Shown here in pieces: positions 7,977-16,453 of a DNA stretch of 28,162 nucleotides. The DNA comes from Planctomycetota bacterium (GTDB taxonomy: Bacteria > Planctomycetota > Phycisphaerae > UBA1845), in contig JAJRSP010000022.1 in NCBI GenBank assembly GCA_024278775.1, positions 1 to 28,162 of the forward strand, written 5' to 3'. Position 1 is the first letter of the stretch. Every line of letters starts with the position of its first letter. Under the pieces are notes generated by a model, which saw only the letters and a program-made list of their open reading frames with translations, was not told where the DNA came from and searched no databases. Both the position numbers and the translations under genes were made by a program.

Positions 7977-8954
7977 TTACCCGACCTCACGTTTTTGGAA
8001 CAGGGCAACGGCGAGTCCGAGGATTCCGGTCGTGAGCAGAGCGCCGTAGAGCGTGACGTAGGCCACATAGGAAGCGGTAACGCTCGTTTCGGCTTGACCG
8101 GCCACCAACCCGTCCACCACCCAGAACGGACCTACGTTGGGAATCGCCCCGTACGCGATGGCTGCGAGGGTGGACGTTTCGGCGTGCTGTCCGAGCGCGT
8201 AGTCGGTGATCACGCCCAACCCGAGCACAGCGGTACAGACCACCAGGGTCATCACCTGACCCAGCCGGGTCGAAGCCGCAACCGCGACAGCCACCGTCAT
8301 CATCACCGCAATCGAAACGAGATAGGCCGCGATAATCACCTGCCCGCCGACATAGTTACTGGCGAAGGGGATCAGTTCCCAATGCTCATCAAAAAAGCCC
8401 ACGAGCAACACGGCCGCCGTCAGAGTCGGAACGAGAATCTTGATGACCATCGCACCGAAGTGCTTGCTATAGAAGTAGTTACAGTATCCGCCCACGATGA
8501 TGGAGAGGACCACACTTCCGGTACCGAGTACGAGAACCGGAGCATCCCATGGGTCTGATGTGTTTTGTAAAACGCCATGCCGAACAGACAACACGAACAC
8601 CAGGGTCGAGAGGTAGCAGGCCACGGCCATCGCCGCCGACAGCCCGGCAAACTTACCCAAAATGAAGAGCGGCCTACTAATCGGCTTGGAAACCACGGTC
8701 AGAACGGTCTTGTTTTCGATCTCTCGGCTGATGACCCCGGATGCGCTAAAGGCAGATAAGAACAATCCGCTGAGCAGGAGCGTAGAGAGACCCAGATCGA
8801 TGAGGAGTTTGTTGTCGTTTTGCAGGGTGAAGGCCGCCAACGATACGTTGAGGATCATCAAAGCCGTAGTCGCGACGAGAATCACGCCGTAGATCGGCTG
8901 TCTAATCGTCTCGACGAAACTGTTAAGGGCTAGCGTGTAGAACCGCTGAAACAT
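7977..8954 (-). CDS. ABC-2 type transporter permease (divergent partner)
   Basis: A 325-aa polytopic inner-membrane protein from the ATG at 8954; a longer frame to 9119 adds a Cys/Arg-rich segment unlike a membrane-protein N-terminus. It begins with an amphipathic entry helix (FYTLALNSFVETIRQPIY), then about six or more hydrophobic segments. The cytoplasmic loop SREIENKTVLTVVSKPISR and LGKFAG (76-104) and the final LFQKREVG closely parallel the permease at 15003-16409, so the two appear paralogous. No ATPase is encoded next to it on its own strand; the only one nearby is at 13724-14980. It stands head-to-head with the SPFH operon with 177 bp between starts, implying shared control. The substrate is unknown and the ribosome site is weak. 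Confidence 0.82.
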   Translation of the reverse strand: MFQRFYTLALNSFVETIRQPIYGVILVATTALMILNVSLAAFTLQNDNKLLIDLGLSTLLLSGLFLSAFSASGVISREIENKTVLTVVSKPISRPLFILGKFAGLSAAMAVACYLSTLVFVLSVRHGVLQNTSDPWDAPVLVLGTGSVVLSIIVGGYCNYFYSKHFGAMVIKILVPTLTAAVLLVGFFDEHWELIPFASNYVGGQVIIAAYLVSIAVMMTVAVAVAASTRLGQVMTLVVCTAVLGLGVITDYALGQHAETSTLAAIAYGAIPNVGPFWVVDGLVAGQAETSVTASYVAYVTLYGALLTTGILGLAVALFQKREVG

Positions 8955-9131
8955 ACGGGTTGACCATCGTTTGAGTCGCTCAGCGGGCCAAGCCATCCAC
9001 GGGTCGGGCCATGAGCGTAGTCGGATCCGGCACCACCTATTGGCAAGGCCAGCTCGGTTATTGTAAGCTGCCGACCCTGCCCGACAAGCGGCACGAACCC
9101 TTCGGTCTCGGCTACACATAGGAATACGAGC

Positions 9132-11327
9132 GTGAGCGGCGAAAGTTCGCTAAGCGCCTCACGCACGACGGAAACACAGTATGACGGAAATGCGGATGGA
9201 AGACCTGCGGATGACAGACCTACGGATGGCGGACCTGCGGAAATGACGGCTCCGGACGACAAACGAGCCCAACACGTGGCGGCCGCCGGTTTTTGGCTGC
9301 AGGCCGTTGGGTGTGGCGCTCTGACGACCCTGGCCTACCGGTGGGATTCGTCGGCCGTAGGCGCGGTGGCCCGGTTCATGGTGGCGGGTCTGCCGGTGTG
9401 GGGCGTGCTGTACCTGGTCTTCAAACAGGCGCGGCGCGTCCGCGCGGAGCAGTTGGAAACCGTTGAGCTGCAGCGTGCTCGTCTCTCGGGCGATAGCTCC
9501 GCCATATTCGATCTGGACGATGAAGGGTTGCTCATCGAACAGAACCGCCTGCTTTGGATCGTCAAGTGGTTTTTGCCCACTACGGCGGTTCTCGTCTCCG
9601 CCTATTTGATCTTGGGGCACTTCATCGGGTGGGACTGGACGCTGGCGGACACCTTCAAGCCGGCCGTCGACGGTGGGATCAAACGGTCGTTGGAGCCGAC
9701 GTTGGTCATGTGGCCCGTGATCGGGATCGGCGTACTCTGCTACGTCTTTGCACGAATCACAACAGACCTCTCACGCCTGAAAGATTGGCGCTTGCTTCAT
9801 GGCGGTGCCACGCTCATGGCCGCCAACGCGTTGGCCTGTTTGGCCTTGGCGATCGGTCTGATGGCCGCTTCGAATATCGAGTGGGTCGAGCCCGGACTTT
9901 GCTATCTGTTGCGAGTGGCGTTCGTCGTGCTCGGTGTAGAGCTGATCGTCAACTTCGTGCTTGATTTTTACCGTCCGCGTGAAGCGGGCGTGGTGTCTCG
10001 CCCTCCCTTTGACTCCCGATTGCTCGGTCTCATCACGGAACCGGGTGGGATCGCCAAATCGCTGGCAGAGGCAGCCAACTACCAATTTGGTTTTGAGGTC
10101 AGTGCGACCTGGTTTTATCAGCTCATGCAGCGTTGGATGTTCCCGCTGATGGTGGCCACGGCGATAGCCATTCTGTCACTTACGAGTGTGATTATTGTCG
10201 ACGCAGACGAGCAGGTCGTGATCGAACGGCTTGGCATGCTACGATCTAAGCACCCTCTCAACGCGGGGTTACATTTCAAACTGCCGTACCCGTTTGAGGT
10301 CGTTCAGCGCGCCAACTCCAAGAGCATCGCAGAACTCGTGCTTGGCGAAAAGACGGAAGATGACGCGGACCACACCCATGAGGCGGAGTTGTGGACCGAG
10401 AAACATGAGTTTCTCCCTGAGATGATGCTCCTGGTCGCGGCCTCGAAATCCGGACGCGAGATCGAGGATGCCGGGTCTACAAGCAGCACCAGCAAGAGTG
10501 TCCCGGTGAGTCTGCTGATGGTTTCCGTTCCGATCGAGTACCGCATCAAGGATATCAATCAGTATCTTTTCAAATACCGTGAGCCGGAACGAATCCTGGA
10601 AGCCATCGCCTATCAATATTTGTCCGATTACGCATCGAGCGTGAATGTGGACGAGTTGATCGGACCGGGACGAGCAGCGTTCAACGCGCGTCTCCGCCAA
10701 CTGATCCAATCACGACTGGACCAAATGGAAGTCGGCATCGAGCTGGCGTTTGTGGGCGTCCGTGCCGCGCACCCGCCGGCCAAGGACAACGTCGCGGCTT
10801 CCTTCCAGGCGGCGGTCGCGGCGGAAACGCTAAAACACGCCTTAATCAACGAGGCCGAAGCGAAGGCCCGCGAAATTTTGACCAAGGCAGCCGGATCGGA
10901 AACTCTCGCGCTGGAAATGGACACGCTGCTGCGTGAACGTGACGGGCTCGAATCTGCCGCCACACCGGACCCCGCACGGCTCGCCTCCGTTAAGAAAAAA
11001 ATCAATCAGTTGCTATTGGGCGACGACGAAGCCGGCATCACGCGACTGAGCGGTTCCGCGGCCATCCTAATCGCAACGGCCCGTGCCGACGGGGCCAAAA
11101 AGATGGCGCAGGCCGCGGCGAAAGTGAGATCATTCGGGACGGAGGTGGTGGCGTATGAGGCGGCACCGAAACTGTACCTCCAGCGACGCGCGCTCGACGT
11201 GTATCGCGAGATCGACAACATCCGAAAGTATGTCATTCTGGGTGACCCGACGAACGTCCTGGTGGAATACGAAACGCAGGAAGAGGGCGGATTGGACCGC
11301 GTCCTCTCGGAAGACAAAAAGAAATAA
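9132..11327 (+). CDS. Seven-TM protein fused to an SPFH/Band 7 (HflK-like) domain
   Basis: A 731-aa protein from the GTG at 9132 (AGGA 8 bases upstream; ATG at 9243 is a possible alternative). An acidic N-terminus encoded partly by a 15-bp tandem repeat is followed by about six hydrophobic segments (roughly 52-70, 78-97, 147-166, 190-208, 225-246, 256-278). A seventh at 335-356 leads directly into an SPFH domain (EQVVIERLG, NAGLHFKLPYPFEVV) to about residue 560. A long helical region follows (EAEAKAREILTKAAGS), ending in LYLQRRALDVYREI, which resembles the HflK C-terminal part. Ordinary HflK has a single TM, so the large N-terminal membrane part is unusual. First gene of the operon. Likely builds large ring-like membrane assemblies with the next two products; the role is otherwise unknown. 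Confidence 0.85.
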   Translation: MSGESSLSASRTTETQYDGNADGRPADDRPTDGGPAEMTAPDDKRAQHVAAAGFWLQAVGCGALTTLAYRWDSSAVGAVARFMVAGLPVWGVLYLVFKQARRVRAEQLETVELQRARLSGDSSAIFDLDDEGLLIEQNRLLWIVKWFLPTTAVLVSAYLILGHFIGWDWTLADTFKPAVDGGIKRSLEPTLVMWPVIGIGVLCYVFARITTDLSRLKDWRLLHGGATLMAANALACLALAIGLMAASNIEWVEPGLCYLLRVAFVVLGVELIVNFVLDFYRPREAGVVSRPPFDSRLLGLITEPGGIAKSLAEAANYQFGFEVSATWFYQLMQRWMFPLMVATAIAILSLTSVIIVDADEQVVIERLGMLRSKHPLNAGLHFKLPYPFEVVQRANSKSIAELVLGEKTEDDADHTHEAELWTEKHEFLPEMMLLVAASKSGREIEDAGSTSSTSKSVPVSLLMVSVPIEYRIKDINQYLFKYREPERILEAIAYQYLSDYASSVNVDELIGPGRAAFNARLRQLIQSRLDQMEVGIELAFVGVRAAHPPAKDNVAASFQAAVAAETLKHALINEAEAKAREILTKAAGSETLALEMDTLLRERDGLESAATPDPARLASVKKKINQLLLGDDEAGITRLSGSAAILIATARADGAKKMAQAAAKVRSFGTEVVAYEAAPKLYLQRRALDVYREIDNIRKYVILGDPTNVLVEYETQEEGGLDRVLSEDKKK
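9194..9238 (+). repeat. Three 15-bp tandem repeats inside the 7TM-SPFH gene
   Basis: Units GGATGGAAGACCTGC (9194-9208), GGATGACAGACCTAC (9209-9223) and GGATGGCGGACCTGC (9224-9238) keep the frame and encode the pentapeptides DGRPA, DDRPT and DGGPA in the cytosolic N-terminal tail. Copy number may vary between strains without breaking the frame. Confidence 0.85.
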
Positions 11328-11380
11328 CGAACGCGACCCACGATGGCTGCCTCGGGCAGCGCGACGGAGACGAAGAGACG

Positions 11381-12295
11381 ATGAAGAATCTCGGTACGAT
11401 ATTCGCAGCCCTCTTTCTCGTAGCGGTACTGCTGATGTACATGTGTACGTTTCAGGTACGGTTCACGGAAGTGGCGTTGCTCAAGACGTGGGGCGAACCG
11501 GCCAAGGCCGCCATTGTGGATCCAGGGCTGAAGTGGAAATGGCCTCCGCCGATACAGACCGCCGTGATCTACGACCAGCGCATACGCATTCTGGAAGACC
11601 GCACGATGGAAACGCGCACCATCGACGGAAAGAATGTGCTCGTCACGACGTTCACGCTCTGGAAGATCGTCGACCCGGTAAAATTTCACATCAACTTTCC
11701 TCAGAGCGTCGAGGATGGTGAGAAGACGCTTCGCACAATGATCATCGCTGACAAACAGGCCGTCATTGGAAAACGCAAGCTGTCTGAGTTTGTGTCGGTC
11801 CGCAAAGCAGATCGACATATTCGGGAAATCGAAAAGGAGATCCGTCTGGCGGTGATGGATGACGCCCGGAATGAGTTTGGTATCGAGATCGTCGACTTCG
11901 GCATCAAGAAACTCGGACTTCCTGAATCAGTGACCTCCGCGATTTTTCAGAGCATGAAGTCAAACGAGGAAAAGAAGGCGGCCGGCTATCGGGCATCCGG
12001 CGAGGCTCGAGCGGCCGACATCGAAGCCGAAGCCCGCGCTGCCGAGTCTCGCATTCTGGCGGCCGCTCGCCAGAAAGCCGACGAAATCCGCTCCGAAGCG
12101 GAACGCGTGGTCAGCGGGTACTACGAGGAGTTTGCCCAGCATCCTCAGCTTCGGATCTACCTCGACAAACTCCGCGCCCTCACGGAATCTCTTCGTGAGC
12201 GCACGACGCTCATCATTGATACGACGGAAGCCCCGTTTGACATATTAGACCCGGAAGCCAGAAAGGCCGTCGCCGAACCCGGCGGGACCCCCTAA
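11381..12295 (+). CDS. SPFH/Band 7 protein, HflC-like
   Basis: A 304-aa protein with one N-terminal membrane helix (about 4-23) and an SPFH domain (about 26-185: VRFTEVALLKTWGEP, GLKWKWPPPIQ, DGKNVLVTTFTLWKIVDP). A long Ala/Glu-rich coiled coil follows (about 193-243: ASGEARAADIEAEARAAES and on), then the HQPLR-type C-terminal segment (HPQLRIYLDKLRAL). The order and length match HflC, which in E. coli pairs with HflK to form a cage that controls the FtsH protease. It lies between two other SPFH genes, 53 bases after the first and 77 before the next. The C-terminus faces the periplasmic side in HflC; the same topology is likely. FtsH is not encoded in the window. Confidence 0.85.
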   Translation: MKNLGTIFAALFLVAVLLMYMCTFQVRFTEVALLKTWGEPAKAAIVDPGLKWKWPPPIQTAVIYDQRIRILEDRTMETRTIDGKNVLVTTFTLWKIVDPVKFHINFPQSVEDGEKTLRTMIIADKQAVIGKRKLSEFVSVRKADRHIREIEKEIRLAVMDDARNEFGIEIVDFGIKKLGLPESVTSAIFQSMKSNEEKKAAGYRASGEARAADIEAEARAAESRILAAARQKADEIRSEAERVVSGYYEEFAQHPQLRIYLDKLRALTESLRERTTLIIDTTEAPFDILDPEARKAVAEPGGTP

Positions 12296-12372
12296 GGAAA
12301 CCAAAGCCCCGGCACCACCGGGAAGCGGACGAGACTGACGCCGAAACGACCCTAGCCAATGGAAACGACCAC

Positions 12373-13668
12373 GTGAGCCCACACTCCCATCATCACGACG
12401 AGCACGACCACCGCAATATCGAGATGGTTGAGGAGCCGATGGACGCGGCCAACCGGTCGCTCGCAGACGCCCTTCGCGCCAGCTTTAGAATCCTCAAAGG
12501 CATCATGATGGTGCTCGTGGTGCTCTATTTTTTCTCGAACGTGCGTCGGGTGGATAGCCACGAAGAGGCCTTGGTCATGCGGCTGGGGCGTCTTCAGTCG
12601 GAGGTCCGCCAACCGGGACTCGTCTGGGCGATGCCCTTCCCCATTGACGAAATCGTGCCGTTGCCTACGAAACAAAGCAACACCTTCACGGTCACGAGCC
12701 ATTCCTTTCATCGACGTGCGAACGATGTCGACAAGCCGCTCGCCTTCATCACTTGGCCTTCCGGCAAGGGGCTGCATCCCGCGCTTGACGGGGCCCTGAT
12801 GACGGCTGATGGCGGTTTGGTACACACCAAGTGGAAGATCACCTATAAAATCGAACACGTGGATCAGTATGTGTCCAACGTGCTCAGCCAAAAAACGGAG
12901 GCCGCCGAGGAACTGATCAAAACATTCGTCGAGACCTGCGGTATTCACGTCGGGAGCGAAGTGACGGCCGACGAATTGATACGCACAAGGGTTGAGTTCG
13001 TACAAAACGAAATCACGTATCGGGTCAATCAGCGTCTCACCGCTATCCATAGCGGTATCGTGGTCACCCGCATCGAGATGAACGAGCCGACACCACCGAT
13101 CGCCGTTCGCAAATCCTTCGACGATACTCAGCGAGCCGAAAACTTCAAACAAAAACGCCTCCGAGATGCGGAGCAGACACGCAGTAAAATTATCAACGGT
13201 GCCTGTGGCGAGGCCGGAGTGCGTGTGCTCGCCATCCTCGACGCCATTGACCAGGGCGGCACCGACGAGCACCCAATGGACTACTGGAGGCAAGAGTTGG
13301 ATCGAACCCTGCGAGAAGACGCGGAGGGCGCAGCGGGGCGTATGATCAAAGACGCCGGCGCGTATATCGCGCAGGTGGTCGGTCAAATGCAAAGTGACGT
13401 GGAACTGTATCGAACCTTGCTTCCGGAATACGAGCGTAACCCACAGCTACTCGTCAACCGTCTCTGGGAAGAGGCCAAGCAGACCATCTTCACCAACCCC
13501 GGCGTCACGAAAGTATACCGACCGGGCAGGTCACCGTTTCGCATCCATATCGGGCTCGACCCGGAACATACACGAAAAGAGGAAGCACGCCGGCTACAGA
13601 AAAAGGAGTTTGATCCGGCATCGCTGCTTCCACCCAAGTATGTCCCCGTCGGACCTGAGGCGGATTGA
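12373..13668 (+). CDS. SPFH/Band 7 protein, HflK-like, with a His-rich N-terminus
   Basis: A 431-aa protein from a GTG start at 12373. The extreme N-terminus HSHHHDEHDH (4-13) is rich in possible metal ligands. A membrane helix (about 39-56) and an SPFH domain follow (DSHEEALVMRLGRL, PGLVWAMPFPIDEIVPLPTK; about 60-270), then a helical region with EQTRSKIINGACGEAGVRVLA and a segment LLPEYERNPQLLVNRLWEEA, matching the HflK family layout. Length is near E. coli HflK (about 420 aa). It is the third SPFH gene in a row, probably pairing with the HflC-like product. A 12-kb neighbour containing an FtsH gene is absent, so protease control is not shown by context; the next genes encode an ABC exporter instead. 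Confidence 0.84.
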   Translation: MSPHSHHHDEHDHRNIEMVEEPMDAANRSLADALRASFRILKGIMMVLVVLYFFSNVRRVDSHEEALVMRLGRLQSEVRQPGLVWAMPFPIDEIVPLPTKQSNTFTVTSHSFHRRANDVDKPLAFITWPSGKGLHPALDGALMTADGGLVHTKWKITYKIEHVDQYVSNVLSQKTEAAEELIKTFVETCGIHVGSEVTADELIRTRVEFVQNEITYRVNQRLTAIHSGIVVTRIEMNEPTPPIAVRKSFDDTQRAENFKQKRLRDAEQTRSKIINGACGEAGVRVLAILDAIDQGGTDEHPMDYWRQELDRTLREDAEGAAGRMIKDAGAYIAQVVGQMQSDVELYRTLLPEYERNPQLLVNRLWEEAKQTIFTNPGVTKVYRPGRSPFRIHIGLDPEHTRKEEARRLQKKEFDPASLLPPKYVPVGPEAD

Positions 13669-13723
13669 GCGGATTGAGGCGGATCGTACGAAGCAACACC
13701 AACACCAGGGCGAGGGTGCCTTT

Positions 13724-14980
13724 ATGGAAAACCGTTCCATCCCCGTAGTACAAACGGCCGGACTCTGTAAGACTTTTAAGGATTTCTGGCGACGACCGCG
13801 CGTGCAGGCGGTAAAGAACCTCGACATCGAGATCGAACCGGGAGGGATTTTCGGACTGCTCGGACCCAACGGCTCCGGAAAAACCACGACCATCAAGATG
13901 CTGCTCGGTCTGCTCTACCCGAGCAAGGGACGAATATCCATCTTCGGCAAGGCCCCGTCGGATGTAGCGGTGAAGAGCCGGATCGGCTTTCTTCCCGAGG
14001 AGTCGTACCTCTATCGCTTTCTCGTCGCGGATGAAACGCTGGACTACTACGGACGTCTGTTTCGACTTCCCAAGCGGGTGAGACGGGAACGCGGCGCACG
14101 CCTGCTCGACATGGTGGGGCTCAGCCACGAAGCCAAACGACCCATCGGCGAATACAGCAAAGGCATGGCCCGACGCATCGGGCTCGCCCAAGCACTCATC
14201 AACGACCCGGAGTTTCTGATTCTCGATGAACCGACAGCCGGACTCGATCCGATCGGCTCCAGACAGATCAAAGATGTCATCCGCGACTTGGGGCGTAAGG
14301 GGAAAACCATCCTCCTGTCGAGCCACGTACTCAGCGATGTGGAGGATGTGTGCGACCGCGTCACGATCCTGTATGGCGGGCAGCAGCGTGCTATGGGGGA
14401 AGTCAATGAACTCCTGCGCGAACGCGACGTCACACAGATCACCACCCCCCCGCTCTCGGAGGATACGATTGCCAAGATCCGCTCGTTAATTCAGCAACTC
14501 GAAAAAAAGGAAATCCTCACCATCTCCAACCCGCGTGTGAAACTGGATGACTTCTTCCTCAGGATCGTCGAGGAGGCACAAGCCGCGAACGTCTACACGC
14601 ATGGTGCCGCGCTGGCCGGTGCTATTCCTGACTTCCTCCAGAAAGCCACGCAAGGGACCGGACCGAGTGCCCTGGTCGAAACACTCATCGAAGCTTCAAC
14701 GAAACCGATCGAACCGGTGGCCCCCATCGAGCTACAGGTGCCCGAGACACCACGGGAACCAGCCACAGACGTGGTGGAGGAACTTCTCAAAACGAACGAA
14801 CCCGAGCCGGCAGCCACGGGGACGCCGGAGCCCACCCCCCCCCGGGCAGCACCGCCGGAGCCGCGGATCGCACCCACTGCGGACCGATCCGTGATTGAAG
14901 GACTGCTGGGTGAAGAGACATCACCCGACCAGGATGACGACGGAGACTCGTCGGAAAAGGAATCGTCGAGCGAAAGATAG
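13724..14980 (+). CDS. ABC transporter ATPase with long Pro/acidic C-terminal tail
   Basis: 418 aa from the ATG at 13724 (GAGG 8 bases upstream; a longer frame overlapping the preceding gene is rejected). Walker A GPNGSGKTT (47-55), Q-loop region, a signature variant YSKGMARR (144-151), Walker B LILDEPTAGLDP (165-176) and switch His201 (LLSSHVLSD) are all present, so it should hydrolyse ATP. The type is that of NatA/CcmA/GldA-like exporters that pair with ABC-2 permeases. After about residue 235 a helical segment is followed by a low-complexity tail (about 325-418) rich in Pro, Glu, Asp and Ser, ending in SSEKESSSER. It sits 22 bases upstream of the permease gene and probably powers it, and possibly the divergent permease too. 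Confidence 0.93.
   Translation: MENRSIPVVQTAGLCKTFKDFWRRPRVQAVKNLDIEIEPGGIFGLLGPNGSGKTTTIKMLLGLLYPSKGRISIFGKAPSDVAVKSRIGFLPEESYLYRFLVADETLDYYGRLFRLPKRVRRERGARLLDMVGLSHEAKRPIGEYSKGMARRIGLAQALINDPEFLILDEPTAGLDPIGSRQIKDVIRDLGRKGKTILLSSHVLSDVEDVCDRVTILYGGQQRAMGEVNELLRERDVTQITTPPLSEDTIAKIRSLIQQLEKKEILTISNPRVKLDDFFLRIVEEAQAANVYTHGAALAGAIPDFLQKATQGTGPSALVETLIEASTKPIEPVAPIELQVPETPREPATDVVEELLKTNEPEPAATGTPEPTPPRAAPPEPRIAPTADRSVIEGLLGEETSPDQDDDGDSSEKESSSER
14835..14843 (+). repeat. Nine-C homopolymer in the ABC ATPase tail
   Basis: A run of nine C within the codons for Thr-Pro-Pro-Arg in the ATPase linker. Slippage by one base would change the frame and remove or replace roughly the last 45 residues while leaving the ATPase core intact. 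Confidence 0.7.
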
Positions 14981-15002
14981 CCACCGTCTACGAGGACCAC
15001 CC

Positions 15003-16409
15003 GTGAATCAAACCTGGGCCGTAGCCCGACAGATGATCGCCGAAGGCCTCCGGATGAAGATTGCGCTGGTGTTTCTGGCGCTTCTCGGTCTGGTCGTGCT
15101 GGGTCTACCGTTTGCGATTATCGGAGACAGCTCACTCACGGGCGCGGTACAGAGCTTTATGTCGTTCGGGTTCACCGCCACGGCAATTTTGCTTTCGGTG
15201 CTCACCATCTTTCTTTCGCGATCACTTTCGGATGAGCTGGTGAACCACCAGATTTTTCTTGTGATGACCAAGCCGGTCGCACGGTGGCAATACGTGTTGG
15301 GCAAGTGGCTCGGCATCACGATCATCAATTTCATTTTCCTATCGTCGTCCGGACTCATCATCTACGGCATGGTCTATTATATCATTGCGACGCACCCTCC
15401 GATCGACACCCGGTTCGACGAAGCCGAATTGACAAACGAAGTTCTCGTCGCCCGCCACGCAACCAAGTATCTTCTGCCCGATTTCCGCAGCAGCGCCAAA
15501 ATCGAGTTCGACCGCAACCTTGAAGATGGCATGTACGATGATCGCCCCAACTTCGACCGGGAAAAGGAGATCGATCAGCTGGCCAGAAAACACGAAGCCC
15601 GCTGGCGCATCGTGCCACCGGATAACACCCGGATGTTCGAGTTCAAGAACCTTCTCGTCGATCGCTCGAAGGGCCATTTTATTCAACTTCGGTACCGGAC
15701 CAACGTGACGCGATACGCGCCGGATGAAATCTTTCGGGCCACGTGGCGGTTTGGTGATCCGTATCGCGGGGCCACGGTTCGAGACATTCCCGTTCGACAC
15801 CGCGTCGACCGATGGCACACGATCCGCGTCCCCTCGGACGTCGTCGCACCGGACAACACACTCACCGTGACGTTCATCAACCAAAACCCCTATGAGGGAG
15901 AGCCTCAATTCGGCAACTTCTTCGAATTTCGCAAATCACAAGACGTCTCCGTGTTGTTCGTCGTGGGATCATTTGAAGGAAACATGGTACGGCTGCTGGC
16001 TTTGATGTTTTGCAAGCTCATGTTTCTCGGTGCCGTGGGTATTCTGATGACCACGGTGTTTTCGTTTCCCGTAGCGTGCCTGGGCTCATTCACGATATAC
16101 ATTCTGGCAGCCGGTTTGGGTTTTATTATGGAAGGACTCGACCAACTTTCCGACGATTTCGCCGGCCTGTTTGATTCCGTGGGTGAGTTTCTAGCCCAGT
16201 CGGCCATCTACCTGCTCACCCTGGCGAAATACATCCTGCCCGACTTCTCGCGGTTCGACGCGGTGGAGACCTTCGTCAACGGGCACAACGTCGGGCTGGT
16301 TTGGGTCTTGCAGGCTGTCACCGAAGTGGCCCTGTTCAAAACCGGTGTGGTATTGGGACTCGCAATCTTACTGTTCCACCGTCGAGAGGTGGCGGAGATT
16401 TCCGTATAG
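15003..16409 (+). CDS. ABC-2 type permease with large extracytoplasmic domain
   Basis: 468 aa from the GTG at 15003, with ACGAGG upstream; longer frames overlap the ATPase gene. It has an entry helix, membrane segments near 19-40, 52-72 and 106-128, then an extracytoplasmic block of about 190 residues (130-318) with beta-strand character (HFIQLRYRTNV, RATWRFGDPYRG, TLTVTFINQNP). Further membrane segments follow near 327-350, 354-376, about 395-412 and 440-458. The loop LVMTKPVARWQYVLGKWLG (86-104) and terminal LFHRREVAE match the divergent permease. The layout resembles GldG/NosY-type exporters in which the periplasmic domain contacts substrate or partners. It should form a complex with the preceding ATPase. 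Substrate unknown. Confidence 0.86.
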   Translation: MNQTWAVARQMIAEGLRMKIALVFLALLGLVVLGLPFAIIGDSSLTGAVQSFMSFGFTATAILLSVLTIFLSRSLSDELVNHQIFLVMTKPVARWQYVLGKWLGITIINFIFLSSSGLIIYGMVYYIIATHPPIDTRFDEAELTNEVLVARHATKYLLPDFRSSAKIEFDRNLEDGMYDDRPNFDREKEIDQLARKHEARWRIVPPDNTRMFEFKNLLVDRSKGHFIQLRYRTNVTRYAPDEIFRATWRFGDPYRGATVRDIPVRHRVDRWHTIRVPSDVVAPDNTLTVTFINQNPYEGEPQFGNFFEFRKSQDVSVLFVVGSFEGNMVRLLALMFCKLMFLGAVGILMTTVFSFPVACLGSFTIYILAAGLGFIMEGLDQLSDDFAGLFDSVGEFLAQSAIYLLTLAKYILPDFSRFDAVETFVNGHNVGLVWVLQAVTEVALFKTGVVLGLAILLFHRREVAEISV

Positions 16410-16453
16410 GACCGCTCGAAGGCTCCGGAGCATACCCTTACGAACCGAAAACG

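Noticed and set aside
8955..9119. N-terminal extension of the divergent permease
   Set aside because: Arg/Cys-rich and hydrophilic, unlike the family, and it would occupy the shared promoter region.
9181..9260. Tandem repeat as a possible CRISPR or regulatory iteron
   Set aside because: Units are contiguous, 15 bp, without spacers, and lie in frame inside a coding region.
13394..13723. Extension of the ABC ATPase frame into the preceding gene
   Set aside because: Overlaps the HflK-like gene in another frame; the ATG at 13724 has a good ribosome site and the domain starts there.
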